Assembly: GCA_034005525.1 (NCBI GenBank)
Contig: JAVEUP010000017.1
Location: 1 to 64,000, forward strand
Source of the DNA: PWXP01 sp034005525
GTDB lineage: Bacteria; Planctomycetota; Planctomycetia; Pirellulales; Thermoguttaceae
Direction of reading: 5' to 3'
DNA length: 64,000 nt
Part shown: piece by piece, positions 7,615 to 15,144 of the stretch
Position numbering within the stretch: position 1 is the stretch's first letter
Layout: each line of letters opens with the position of its first letter
Notes under the pieces: model-generated
Databases searched by the model: none
What the model was told of the DNA's origin: nothing
Seen by the model: only the letters and a program-made list of their open reading frames with translations
Translations under genes and position numbers: made by a program

Positions 7615-9675
7615 ATGGCCCGCTACGAGTGTTCCGTTTGCGGTTATACGTATGACGAAGATCAGGAGGGGACTCCCTGGGAAGGCTTGCCCGACGACTG
7701 GGTATGCCCGCAGTGCGGTTCCGATAAGTCCCTGTTCAGCGCTTTGGGAGAGGAACCAGCCGGAGGCGGTCAAGGCGAAGCGACAGCAGCCGCCTCCGCC
7801 GCTGAACCTGCTCCGGCAGTGGCCGATTCCGGCGCACCATCGGCGCCCGTCGCAAGGAACACGCCCATGGAACCAACCCTGGAGTTCATCCATGCGTTGG
7901 CGCGGGACGGTTTGCAGCAGACGGGGCATCACGGTCCCATGGGCGCGATGGGCGTTCCAAGGCCGACGCTGCCCCAGTGGGACGACATCCAGCTACTTCC
8001 CGCCCAATTGAGGCCGAAACCCCTCGCGGAAGACGCCGCGGTGGGCACCGAGCTTGTCATTGGCCCGAACGCCAAGAGACCCTTGCGGCTGGAAATCCCC
8101 ATCTTCGTTTCCGACATGAGCTTCGGAGCCCTCTCGCAAGAGGCCAAGACGGCGCTGGCCAAGGGCGCCGAGATGGCAGGCACCGGCATTGCCTCCGGCG
8201 AAGGAGGCATGTTGCCGGAAGAGAATGCCGCCAACTCCCGGTACCTGTTCGAGTTGGGCTCCGCCGGGTTCGGCTACTCCGAAGCCGTCCTTTCCCAGGT
8301 GCAAGCGTTTCATTTCAAGGCCGGGCAGGCGGCCAAGACGGGCACCGGCGGGCATCTTCCCGGCAACAAGGTTACCGCCAAGATCGCGCAAGTCCGCAAC
8401 CTGCCCGAGGGACGTCCGGCCGTCTCGCCGCCTGCGTTTGCCGACTTGACTACGCCTGCCGACTACCGCCGATTCGCCGACCGGGTGCGCGAGTTGACCG
8501 GCGGGATTCCGATCGGAGTGAAGATGTCGGCGCAACGCATCGAGGCCGAAATCGACTTTGCGCTGGAAGCCGGTGTCGACTACATCATCCTCGACGGCCG
8601 CGGCGGGGCCACCGGCGCGGCGCCGCTGCTGTTCCGCGACAATATCTCCGTGCCGACCATTCCTGCGCTCGCCCGGGCACGCCGCCATCTCGACCGCCTT
8701 GGGCGCTCCGACATTACGTTGATCATCACCGGCGGGCTGCGAACGCCGGCCGACTTCATTAAGGCGATGTGCCTGGGCGCCGACGGCATCGCGATTGCCA
8801 ACGCCGCGATCCAAGCCGTCGGGTGCGTGGGCGCGAGGATTTGCCATACGAACAATTGCCCCTCGGGTATTGCCACCCAGCAGGAGCACCTCCGGGCACG
8901 GTTGGACGTCGACGAGTCGCCGGCCCGGCTGGCGCGGTTTCTGACGGCTTCGGTGGAGTTGATGAAGGTCATGGCCCGCGCGTGCGGGCATACCCGGCTG
9001 AGCGAGTTCAGCCGCGACGACATCACGACGTGGAAGCGCGACATGGCCGACCTGTCCGGCGTGAAGTACGCCGGAATTGGCTGGTCGCCGCCGGATAACG
9101 TTTCAGAGGGGACGGTCCCCTTTCCAAATACCGAACAAGGTGTCCCAGGAACCCCAAAGGAGGAAACCAAACGCATGTCAACCCAAGAGAACCTGCAAGA
9201 GGCATTCGCCGGCGAAAGCCAGGCGAATCGGACGTACTTGGCGTTTGCGAAGAAGGCCGAGGCGGAGGGCCATCCGCAAATCGCCAAGCTGTTCCGCGCG
9301 GCCGCCGAGGCCGAGACCGTCCACGCCCACGCCCACCTGCGCGTGATGGGCGGCGTGAAGGATACGAAAGCAAACCTTCAAGTCGCCATCGACGGCGAGG
9401 GGCATGAGTTCAAGGCCATGTACCCCGGATTCATCAAGGAGGCCGAGGCGGAAGGCAACAAGGCCGCGCTGATTTCGTTCCGGAATGCCATGGCGGTGGA
9501 AGAGATTCACCACAGTCTCTACAGCGAGGCGCTCGAAAGCCTTGCGGCCGGCAGCGATCTGCCCGCCGCCGCCATCCACGTGTGCGACGTGTGCGGGAAT
9601 ACGGTCGTGGGAGAGGTTCCCGACAAGTGCCCGGTGTGTGGTGCGCCGAGGGCACGGTTTCAAGAGGTCGCGTGA
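7615..9675 (+). CDS. Rubredoxin - glutamate synthase-like FMN domain - rubrerythrin continuous frame
   Basis: One open frame of 686 residues. Residues 1-50 are rubredoxin with two CxxC pairs (CSVCGYTYDE and CPQCG). Residues 80-490 match the FMN-binding glutamate synthase domain, including GGLRTPADFIKA and the iron-sulfur motif CVGARICHTNNC with C-x5-C-x4-C spacing. No glutaminase domain is present, so this is an amidotransferase-independent relative of unknown substrate. Residues 521-686 are a complete rubrerythrin. The linker at about 497-520 is encoded by a palindromic GGGGACGGTCCCC stretch and a ribosome-binding site, so the fusion looks secondary. AAGGAG precedes the ATG at 7615. Roles in electron transfer and peroxide defence are likely. 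Confidence 0.85.
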   Translation: MARYECSVCGYTYDEDQEGTPWEGLPDDWVCPQCGSDKSLFSALGEEPAGGGQGEATAAASAAEPAPAVADSGAPSAPVARNTPMEPTLEFIHALARDGLQQTGHHGPMGAMGVPRPTLPQWDDIQLLPAQLRPKPLAEDAAVGTELVIGPNAKRPLRLEIPIFVSDMSFGALSQEAKTALAKGAEMAGTGIASGEGGMLPEENAANSRYLFELGSAGFGYSEAVLSQVQAFHFKAGQAAKTGTGGHLPGNKVTAKIAQVRNLPEGRPAVSPPAFADLTTPADYRRFADRVRELTGGIPIGVKMSAQRIEAEIDFALEAGVDYIILDGRGGATGAAPLLFRDNISVPTIPALARARRHLDRLGRSDITLIITGGLRTPADFIKAMCLGADGIAIANAAIQAVGCVGARICHTNNCPSGIATQQEHLRARLDVDESPARLARFLTASVELMKVMARACGHTRLSEFSRDDITTWKRDMADLSGVKYAGIGWSPPDNVSEGTVPFPNTEQGVPGTPKEETKRMSTQENLQEAFAGESQANRTYLAFAKKAEAEGHPQIAKLFRAAAEAETVHAHAHLRVMGGVKDTKANLQVAIDGEGHEFKAMYPGFIKEAEAEGNKAALISFRNAMAVEEIHHSLYSEALESLAAGSDLPAAAIHVCDVCGNTVVGEVPDKCPVCGAPRARFQEVA
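9107..9124. repeat. Palindromic repeat fragment at the fusion junction
   Basis: The sequence GGGGACGGTCCCCTTTCC belongs to the same kind of palindrome as the GGGGACTGTCCC elements at 11975-12057 and 24135-24216. It lies where the stop codon of the glutamate-synthase-like protein would be expected, just before the rubrerythrin ribosome site. Confidence 0.55.
9175..9675 (+). CDS. Rubrerythrin, probable independent start inside the fused frame
   Basis: AAAGGAGG (9156-9163) stands 11 bases before the ATG at 9175, giving a 166-residue rubrerythrin of normal size. It has the ferritin-like di-iron helices (EAFAGESQANRTY, then AEAETVHAHAH and AVEEIHHSLY) and a C-terminal rubredoxin-like domain with CDVCG and CPVCG. 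Rubrerythrin reduces hydrogen peroxide to water using electrons from rubredoxin or a reductase. Here it could be made both alone from this start and as the tail of the upstream protein. The retained ribosome site argues that it was a separate gene recently. Confidence 0.75.
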   Translation: MSTQENLQEAFAGESQANRTYLAFAKKAEAEGHPQIAKLFRAAAEAETVHAHAHLRVMGGVKDTKANLQVAIDGEGHEFKAMYPGFIKEAEAEGNKAALISFRNAMAVEEIHHSLYSEALESLAAGSDLPAAAIHVCDVCGNTVVGEVPDKCPVCGAPRARFQEVA

Positions 9676-9725
9676 GGATGAGTAGTGTGTAGTTTCCCGT
9701 TACTTCAAAGAAGGAGGGTCGTACA

Positions 9726-11138
9726 ATGAGTTGGAAACGTATTCCTTGTGGAACCGCCATGGCGGTTCTTGCCGTGTTGCTGCTCGGGGCCGTTCTGTGG
9801 CGCCCGGCGGCCCTGTGGGCGCAGCAGCCCCCGACCAGCTACTCGCCGGTTGTCATGCAGGAGGAGTTCCAGAAGACCGTGGCGCGCATGTCGGCTGCCA
9901 AGCCGCAAATCCTTGAACGCCACATGCAACTGCTGAAGCAGCGCTATGACATGAGCAATCGGCCGGCGGAAGGCGCGACCATGTCGCGAGGAAAGCCGGT
10001 CCAGGCGGGCGTACGCGTGAAACTGCCCGCCGGGGTGAGTTCGTGGGAAGAGCTGGCGGCCATGTCGCCGGAGGAGATTCGCAAAAGGGGCCTGTGGCCG
10101 AAAGGCTTCCTGCCCTTGCCGCACCCGAACCATCCCGAAGGCGGCATGCTGTTCCCGCAGCATCACATCGACGAGATCAAGCGGCAGGAAGGTCGGGACC
10201 TGACGCGATTCGACCTCGACTTCGACTTGCCGGAGCACCTGCTGCCGGAGTTTCCGCCGGCAATCTTCCTGACCACCCGGACCGACCTGGGCGACGTCTC
10301 CCAGGGGCAGGTGGTAACGTTGCAGAACTACTTCGGGCTGTTCAACGGCATCCTAAACCCGAAGCAACTGGAAGGCTTGCGGCTTCTGGTCACGCCATTT
10401 CCACAGCAGCAGTTCAACGCCACCGACGACCGCCGTTCGTTGAAGCCCAGTATGGGCGTGACTTGCTTCGACTGCCACGTCAACGGGCACGCAAATGCCA
10501 CGACGCATCTGGTGGGCGACATCCGCCCGCAGCAGTTCCGGCATCGGCTTGACACGCCGCCGTTGCGCGGCGTGAACGTCCAGCGGCTCTTCGGCTCGCA
10601 ACGGGGACTGAAGAGCATCGAGGACTTCACCGAGTTCGAGCAGCGGGCGGCCTACTTCGACGGCGATCCAGTCATCGCTACCAAGAAGGGCGTGAACGTG
10701 CTGGAGCGGGGCAGCCAGGTCCACTTCATGTCGGAGTTCATGTCGATTCTCGACTTCCCCCCGGCGCCCAAGCTGAACGTGCTCGGCACGCTCGACTCGC
10801 GGAAGGCGACCCCGGCGGAAATGCGCGGGCAGAAGGTGTTCTTCGAGCGGGGGCGTTGCGCGGTTTGCCACGTCCCGCCGTACTACACCGACAACCTGAT
10901 GCACAATTTCCGGAATGAACGCTTTTTCGAGCAGCACGAGTACAACGGCCGCATGGCCACCGGCGATGGCCCGATTAAGACGTTCCCGCTCCGCGGGATC
11001 AAGGATTCGCCGCCCTACATGCACGATGGGCGTCTGCTGACCCTTGAAGATACCGTCGAGTTCCATAACATTGTTTTGGAAACCAAGCTGACCGAGCAGG
11101 AGAAGCAGGACCTTGTAGCGTTCCTGCTCTGCCTCTAG
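9726..11138 (+). CDS. Exported di-haem cytochrome c peroxidase-like protein
   Basis: A 470-residue protein with a signal peptide (hydrophobic run about residues 12-30, ending in AQQ). Two haem c motifs are visible: CFDCH near residue 246 and CAVCH near 378, followed by FPLRGIKDSPPYMHDGRLLTLEDTVEFHN. That last pattern is typical of the MauG/cytochrome c peroxidase superfamily, in which the C-terminal haem site carries a distal methionine. Periplasmic peroxide reduction is the expected activity. The 245-residue N-terminal region before the first haem is longer than in classical enzymes and has no clear match. The gene follows rubrerythrin by 50 bases and precedes a peroxiredoxin, consistent with a peroxide-defence operon. 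Confidence 0.85.
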   Translation: MSWKRIPCGTAMAVLAVLLLGAVLWRPAALWAQQPPTSYSPVVMQEEFQKTVARMSAAKPQILERHMQLLKQRYDMSNRPAEGATMSRGKPVQAGVRVKLPAGVSSWEELAAMSPEEIRKRGLWPKGFLPLPHPNHPEGGMLFPQHHIDEIKRQEGRDLTRFDLDFDLPEHLLPEFPPAIFLTTRTDLGDVSQGQVVTLQNYFGLFNGILNPKQLEGLRLLVTPFPQQQFNATDDRRSLKPSMGVTCFDCHVNGHANATTHLVGDIRPQQFRHRLDTPPLRGVNVQRLFGSQRGLKSIEDFTEFEQRAAYFDGDPVIATKKGVNVLERGSQVHFMSEFMSILDFPPAPKLNVLGTLDSRKATPAEMRGQKVFFERGRCAVCHVPPYYTDNLMHNFRNERFFEQHEYNGRMATGDGPIKTFPLRGIKDSPPYMHDGRLLTLEDTVEFHNIVLETKLTEQEKQDLVAFLLCL

Positions 11139-11272
11139 GCAAGTTGAATCACTAACCTGAACTCGCCCCCGGCGGGCGTCGCGGTCCTGCAGAACGGGCT
11201 TGAAGCCTTGACTGCCATCGGATCGCGGTGCCTGCCGCGGCGAGAACGGGGCTTTCACTGACAGGAGTTATC

Positions 11273-11953
11273 ATGACTGAAGAAGTCCGTACTCTCCCTC
11301 TGATTGGAGAACCTGCGCCGTCGTTTACGGCCAAGACCACCCAGGGTGAAATCAACTTCCCGAAAGACTATAAGGGAAGCTGGGTTGTCTTCTTTTCGCA
11401 CCCGGCCGACTTCACGCCCGTGTGCACGACGGAATTCATGACCTTCGCCTCCATGCAGGACGACTTCGCGAAGCGCAACTGCAAGCTGATTGGACTCTCG
11501 ATTGACAGCATTTATGCGCATATCGCCTGGTTGCGAACGATCAAGGAAAAGATCGAGTACAAGGGAATGAAGGACGTCGAAGTGACGTTCCCGGTCATCG
11601 AAGACCTGACCATGGACGTTGCCAAGGCTTTCGGCATGCTCCAGCCCGGCGCCAGCAACACGCAGGCGGTGCGGGCGGTGTTCATGATCGACCCGAAGGG
11701 CATCGTGCGCGCGATCCTCTACTACCCATTGTCCAATGGCCGCAACATGGACGAAGTCATGCGCCTGCTGATTGCCATGCAGACCTCGGACGAACACGGC
11801 GTCGCCACGCCCGCCAATTGGCAGCCCGGCGACGACGTGATCGTACCGCCACCCGGCTCCTGCGGGCTGGCAAAGGACCGCACGCAGAAGCCCGATCCGG
11901 ACGTGACGTGCCTGGACTGGTTCATGTGCCTGAAGAAGAGCCCGCTCAAGTAA
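11273..11953 (+). CDS. Peroxiredoxin (1-Cys/Prx6-like)
   Basis: A 226-residue AhpC/TSA-family enzyme. The active-site motif HPADFTPVCTTEF places the peroxidatic cysteine at residue 51. The length and the extended C-terminal arm (PANWQPGDDVIVPPPG) match the Prx6 subgroup. Additional cysteines near the end (SCGLA, CLDWFMC) could serve for resolution. It reduces hydrogen and organic peroxides in the cytoplasm; no signal peptide is present. The ATG at 11273 follows CAGGAG. Upstream in-frame sequence has no conservation, so this start is preferred over 11228. Confidence 0.93.
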   Translation: MTEEVRTLPLIGEPAPSFTAKTTQGEINFPKDYKGSWVVFFSHPADFTPVCTTEFMTFASMQDDFAKRNCKLIGLSIDSIYAHIAWLRTIKEKIEYKGMKDVEVTFPVIEDLTMDVAKAFGMLQPGASNTQAVRAVFMIDPKGIVRAILYYPLSNGRNMDEVMRLLIAMQTSDEHGVATPANWQPGDDVIVPPPGSCGLAKDRTQKPDPDVTCLDWFMCLKKSPLK

Positions 11954-11974
11954 CGCAGGCGGCGGAATGTTTGC

Positions 11975-12057
11975 GGGGGACTGTCCCAGTTCTCGCGGCG
12001 CAGGAAGTGTTTGGGTTGATAAGCCACCGTTTCCGCCGTGAAGACCGGGCTGTTGTC
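11975..12057. repeat. Degenerate palindromic element of the GGGGACTGTCCC family
   Basis: The left end GGGGGACTGTCCCAGTTCTC followed by GCGG matches the element inserted in the kelch gene at 24135. The right end (12033-12057) is decayed but still resembles the complementary arm. It occupies the gap between the peroxiredoxin and the sigma-54 activator. Confidence 0.65.
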
Positions 12058-12208
12058 GCTGGATACAACGGGAAAAACTGCCTCCGCCAACCCGCGGAGG
12101 TTTGCGGACAGCCAATGTCTTCCATGAAGCCGTGCACCAGCATCGGTAGCGAGGCGCGGGATCGGCCTGTATACTGAAGGGTTGATCCCGCGTCTCTTTT
12201 GGAAACCC

Positions 12209-13573
12209 ATGCACGTTTCCCACGAACACCCCCAACGCGAAGCCGCCATTCTCGACTCGGTCAACGAGGGCGTTTTCACCGTCGACCTCGACTGGCGCAT
12301 CACCGCCTTCAACAAGGCGGCCGAGCGGATTACCGGCGTGGCGCGCGAAATGGCTATCGGCAGCCCGTGCTGCGAGGTCTTCCGGGCCAACCTGTGTGAA
12401 ACGAACTGCCCCTTGCGCCGGACCATGACGACCGGCAAGCCAATCGTCAACGCCACGGCCCACATCGTCAATCAACACGGCCGCCGCATACCGATTCGGG
12501 TATCCACGGCATTGCTGATGGACGAGCGGGGGTCGGTAGTCGGCGGGGTTGAAACGTTCCAGGACCTCAGCGAAGTCGAGCGGCTTCAGAAGGAGCTTCA
12601 GGCCAGATACACGTTTGAGGACATTATCGGCCGAAGTCCCGCCATGCTGCGGCTGTTCGAGGTCGTTCCGCAAATCGCTGCCAGCAGCAGTACCGTGCTC
12701 ATCGAGGGCCCCAGCGGCACGGGCAAGGAACTGTTCGCCCGGGCCATCCACAACCTTTCGGCCCGCAAGCGGAAACGTTTCGTTGCCGTCAACTGCGCGG
12801 CCCTGCCCGATACCCTCCTGGAAAGCGAACTGTTCGGGCACAAGGCCGGCGCGTTCACCGACGCGAAACGCGACAAGCCCGGCCGGTTCGCGCTGGCCGA
12901 GGGCGGCACGGTCTTTCTGGACGAGATCGGCGATGTTTCGCCTGCCATGCAGGTGCGCCTGCTGCGCGTGCTGCAAGAGCGGGTGGTCGAGCCCCTCGGC
13001 GGCATCGAAACGCTGCCCGTCGACGTGCGCGTCATCGCCGCGACCAATAAGGACCTGGCCGCGCTGGTCCGGGCGGGCAAGTTTCGCGACGACCTGTACT
13101 ATCGCATCCGCGTGGTCCATCTGAAACTACCAGGGCTGCGGCAGCGGCGCGAGGACGTCCCCCTGCTGGTCGACCACTTGATCGCCAAGTTCAACCACTT
13201 GCAGGGTAAGGACATTGCCGGCGTTTCCGGCGAGGTGATGGCCCGCCTGATGGAACACGACTACCCCGGGAACGTCCGCGAGCTGGAGAACATTATCGAG
13301 CAGGCGTTCGTCCTGTGCCGGGGAGGCATGATCCAACTGAGCCACCTGCCGCCTGAGCTGCGCCCGGCCACCAGCACCCGCCGCGACGAGTCCCGCCCGA
13401 TGAGCCTCGCGACGATGGAACGATTCCTCATTACCGAAACGCTCCGCCGCCACAAAGGAAATCGGAAAGACTCCGCCCGCGACCTTGGCATCGACGCCAG
13501 CACGCTGTACCGGAAGATCAAGGCGCTCGCGATCGAATTACCCGAGATCGACGGGCGGGGCCGGCGGGGGTGA
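12209..13573 (+). CDS. Sigma-54-dependent activator with cysteine-rich PAS sensor
   Basis: A 454-residue regulator. An N-terminal PAS domain (about residues 10-130) contains cysteines at 54, 55, 63 and 67, in the pattern SPCCEVFRANLCETNCPL. A central AAA+ domain has Walker A GPSGTGKE near 167 and a GAFTDA loop near 214. A C-terminal Fis-type helix-turn-helix follows (RKDSARDLGIDASTLYRKIK). Such proteins open sigma-54 promoters by ATP hydrolysis. The usual loop is GAFTGA; the Gly to Asp change occurs in some family members. The cysteine cluster suggests redox or metal sensing, which fits the peroxide genes upstream. A TTG at 12182 is an alternative start. No sigma-54 promoter was recognised nearby, so its targets are unknown. 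Confidence 0.9.
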   Translation: MHVSHEHPQREAAILDSVNEGVFTVDLDWRITAFNKAAERITGVAREMAIGSPCCEVFRANLCETNCPLRRTMTTGKPIVNATAHIVNQHGRRIPIRVSTALLMDERGSVVGGVETFQDLSEVERLQKELQARYTFEDIIGRSPAMLRLFEVVPQIAASSSTVLIEGPSGTGKELFARAIHNLSARKRKRFVAVNCAALPDTLLESELFGHKAGAFTDAKRDKPGRFALAEGGTVFLDEIGDVSPAMQVRLLRVLQERVVEPLGGIETLPVDVRVIAATNKDLAALVRAGKFRDDLYYRIRVVHLKLPGLRQRREDVPLLVDHLIAKFNHLQGKDIAGVSGEVMARLMEHDYPGNVRELENIIEQAFVLCRGGMIQLSHLPPELRPATSTRRDESRPMSLATMERFLITETLRRHKGNRKDSARDLGIDASTLYRKIKALAIELPEIDGRGRRG

Positions 13574-13579
13574 TCGTCG

Positions 13580-14161
13580 TTACTCACGCAAATACATCAA
13601 TTCCGGATCGAGGTCGTACGTCCAGGGCAGGCCGGCGTTCTTCCAGCCGTTCCGCATGCGCTGGCCGTTGAACACGCTTTCCGGGTCCCTGACCCTGTCG
13701 CCCTCGACACCGTCGATAATGCTGTAGACGTTCTCGAAACCCGCCTCCGCCAACGCGTTGACCGCGGGGGCGCTCCGCTGGCCGGATCGGCAGGTGACCA
13801 GCAGCGTATCGCCGGGCTTGATCACCTGCTTCACCTGGTCGACGAAGTTTGGGTTGGGCTTCATGGCCACGCTCTTCTTTGCGGCGTCCCACTCATAGGT
13901 CATGAAGCTGAAGGGAATGTTCCGCGCCATCACCGGATGCCCCACGAACACATACTCCTCGGGTGTCCGCACGTCGATGATCTTCACTCGCTCCGGATCG
14001 GCCTTCCACCGCTCATAAGCCTCCGGCGCCGTCAGGTAGAGCCCCAGCACGGTTTGCTTGTCCGGCGGCACTTTGCGAGAAGCGTCCGCCTCCGAACCAT
14101 CGGATCGGGACAGAAGGAAGAGAATCGCAGTCAGCGATACTAAGGCAGATCGAGTCATCAT
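13580..14161 (-). CDS. Exported rhodanese-domain protein
   Basis: A 193-residue protein with a short N-terminal signal sequence (SALVSLTAILFLLSRS). A single rhodanese domain carries the active-site loop CRSGQRSAP at Cys124 and an early IIDVRTPEEY motif. Rhodaneses move sulfane sulfur through a cysteine persulfide; exported single-domain forms are common and of uncertain substrate. It is convergent with the sigma-54 activator, whose stop lies 6 bases away. The rest of its operon context is unclear because the next 190 bases upstream carry no gene. Confidence 0.85.
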   Translation of the reverse strand: MMTRSALVSLTAILFLLSRSDGSEADASRKVPPDKQTVLGLYLTAPEAYERWKADPERVKIIDVRTPEEYVFVGHPVMARNIPFSFMTYEWDAAKKSVAMKPNPNFVDQVKQVIKPGDTLLVTCRSGQRSAPAVNALAEAGFENVYSIIDGVEGDRVRDPESVFNGQRMRNGWKNAGLPWTYDLDPELMYLRE

Positions 14162-14352
14162 GGCAGTTCGGCTCCGGTTGAATGTGGATATGGTTACTCC
14201 GGGGCAGTATGGTCCCCTCCTGAAGGCGACGTGGATTCACTTCAGACTTCCGTTACCGACGCGTCGGGCGGGTGAAGAGTTACAGGGAAGCAGGAAAAAA
14301 GTAGACGAAATGCCCTTCACAGACATCTACCGCGCCGCTCAAGGGTAGCACC

Positions 14353-14459
14353 GCGGTACAAGAAGTTCACGCCGGCCGGCAAGCGGTCGTGAATGTGCCC
14401 GATTGCCGCCTCTTCCGGAGTCGGCATGACACCGGTGATCGCGGTGTTCTTCGCCCGGG
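14353..14459 (-). pseudogene. Truncated copy of the UroD-like gene C-terminus
   Basis: About 107 bases align without large gaps to 15190-15296, the 3' region of the intact UroD-like gene, in the same orientation and at roughly 80% identity by eye. Nothing else of the gene remains. Together with the sialidase remnant at 15050-15126 it brackets the two-gene module 14542-14999. Confidence 0.8.
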
Positions 14460-14460
14460 T

Positions 14461-14489
14461 TTGACGCAGTCACGGCTCGGTGGTATGGT
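14461..14489 (+). promoter_or_regulatory. Candidate promoter of the DUF2283 module
   Basis: TTGACG (14461-14466) and TATGGT (14484-14489) are 17 bases apart; a second possible -10, TATACT, lies at 14489-14494. The signal begins directly at the edge of the UroD remnant and precedes the first module gene by about 50 bases. Confidence 0.35.
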
Positions 14490-14541
14490 ATACTGCAACA
14501 ACGACCGACCGTCAATCAGGCAAGCTAATGTCGCGGCTACC

Positions 14542-14784
14542 ATGGAAGAGTACCGGTTCACGGACTACTTCGAAGACGAGGTGATGCGGAAGCGGCCGTA
14601 CTTGCTCAAGGAATGGTGCATACGTGTCTGCATGACGCCACTTCGGGTTGAACGTCAGGAACATAACCGTTTTCGATTCTGGGGCAGAATCGAGGAGTTG
14701 GGCGGGCGCGTGCTGCGCGTCGTAACGCTGGAAGACCAGAGAACTATACATAACGCCTTTCCCGATCGGGGCTTTAAGCCGTGA
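14542..14784 (+). CDS. Small uncharacterised protein paired with DUF2283
   Basis: An 80-residue protein starting MEEYRFTDYF, with basic and aromatic residues and the pattern VRVVTLEDQRTIHNAFPDR. I know similar small proteins mainly as upstream partners of DUF2283 genes. The pair resembles a toxin-antitoxin arrangement, but no activity is established here. Its stop overlaps the next start as GTGA, so translation is probably coupled. The ATG at 14542 is preferred because the upstream in-frame sequence overlaps the promoter and the UroD remnant. Confidence 0.7.
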   Translation: MEEYRFTDYFEDEVMRKRPYLLKEWCIRVCMTPLRVERQEHNRFRFWGRIEELGGRVLRVVTLEDQRTIHNAFPDRGFKP

Positions 14785-14999
14785 GACTAAACTATTACAA
14801 AGACACCGACTCTCTCTATATCGACCTCTCGACCAAGCCGAGTGCCGAAACCAGGGAAATATCCGAGGGTGTGCTTCTGGACTATGATGCCGATGGGAAC
14901 ATCGTCGGCATCGACATCGACAATGCCAGTCGCAAGGTGGATTTGCGCGAGGTTAGCCTGAGCAAGATCCCCGCCGATATCGAAACATTGACTGCATAA
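14781..14999 (+). CDS. DUF2283 domain protein
   Basis: A 72-residue protein covering the whole DUF2283 family pattern: MRLNYYKDTDSLYIDLS, then EGVLLDYDADGNIVGIDIDNAS. The family is small, of unknown function, and often encoded next to a second small protein, suggesting a paired role. It starts with GTG overlapping the previous stop. No other domain is present. A possible antitoxin role is inference from size and arrangement. Confidence 0.8.
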   Translation: MRLNYYKDTDSLYIDLSTKPSAETREISEGVLLDYDADGNIVGIDIDNASRKVDLREVSLSKIPADIETLTA

Positions 15000-15022
15000 G
15001 CTCCGGCTGTGCTTTCACTCTC

Positions 15023-15046
15023 GCGCGCTGAAGCGTGAACTCCAAC
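15023..15046. repeat. Copy of the AAGCGTGAACTCCAAC repeat
   Basis: GCGCGCTGAAGCGTGAACTC followed by CAAC matches the repeat family seen at 17504-17574 and 56962-57116. It sits immediately downstream of the sialidase remnant, as the 17504 copy sits downstream of an intact sialidase. Confidence 0.7.
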
Positions 15047-15049
15047 AAC

Positions 15050-15126
15050 CTACTGCTTCGCGTCCAACTCCTCCAGCTTCAGCCGCACGCTCACCACCGA
15101 ATGCTTCTCCGGCCCGGGGCGGTACT
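15050..15126 (-). pseudogene. Truncated copy of the sialidase C-terminus
   Basis: These 77 bases match 16266-16342 with 9 differences by eye. They encode YRPGPEKHSVVSVRLKLEE, a few more residues and a stop codon in the same register as the intact sialidase. Only the last 25 codons survive. The fragment shows that a second copy of the UroD-sialidase pair once lay here. Confidence 0.85.
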
Positions 15127-15144
15127 ATCAGCGGGGTTCCGAGT

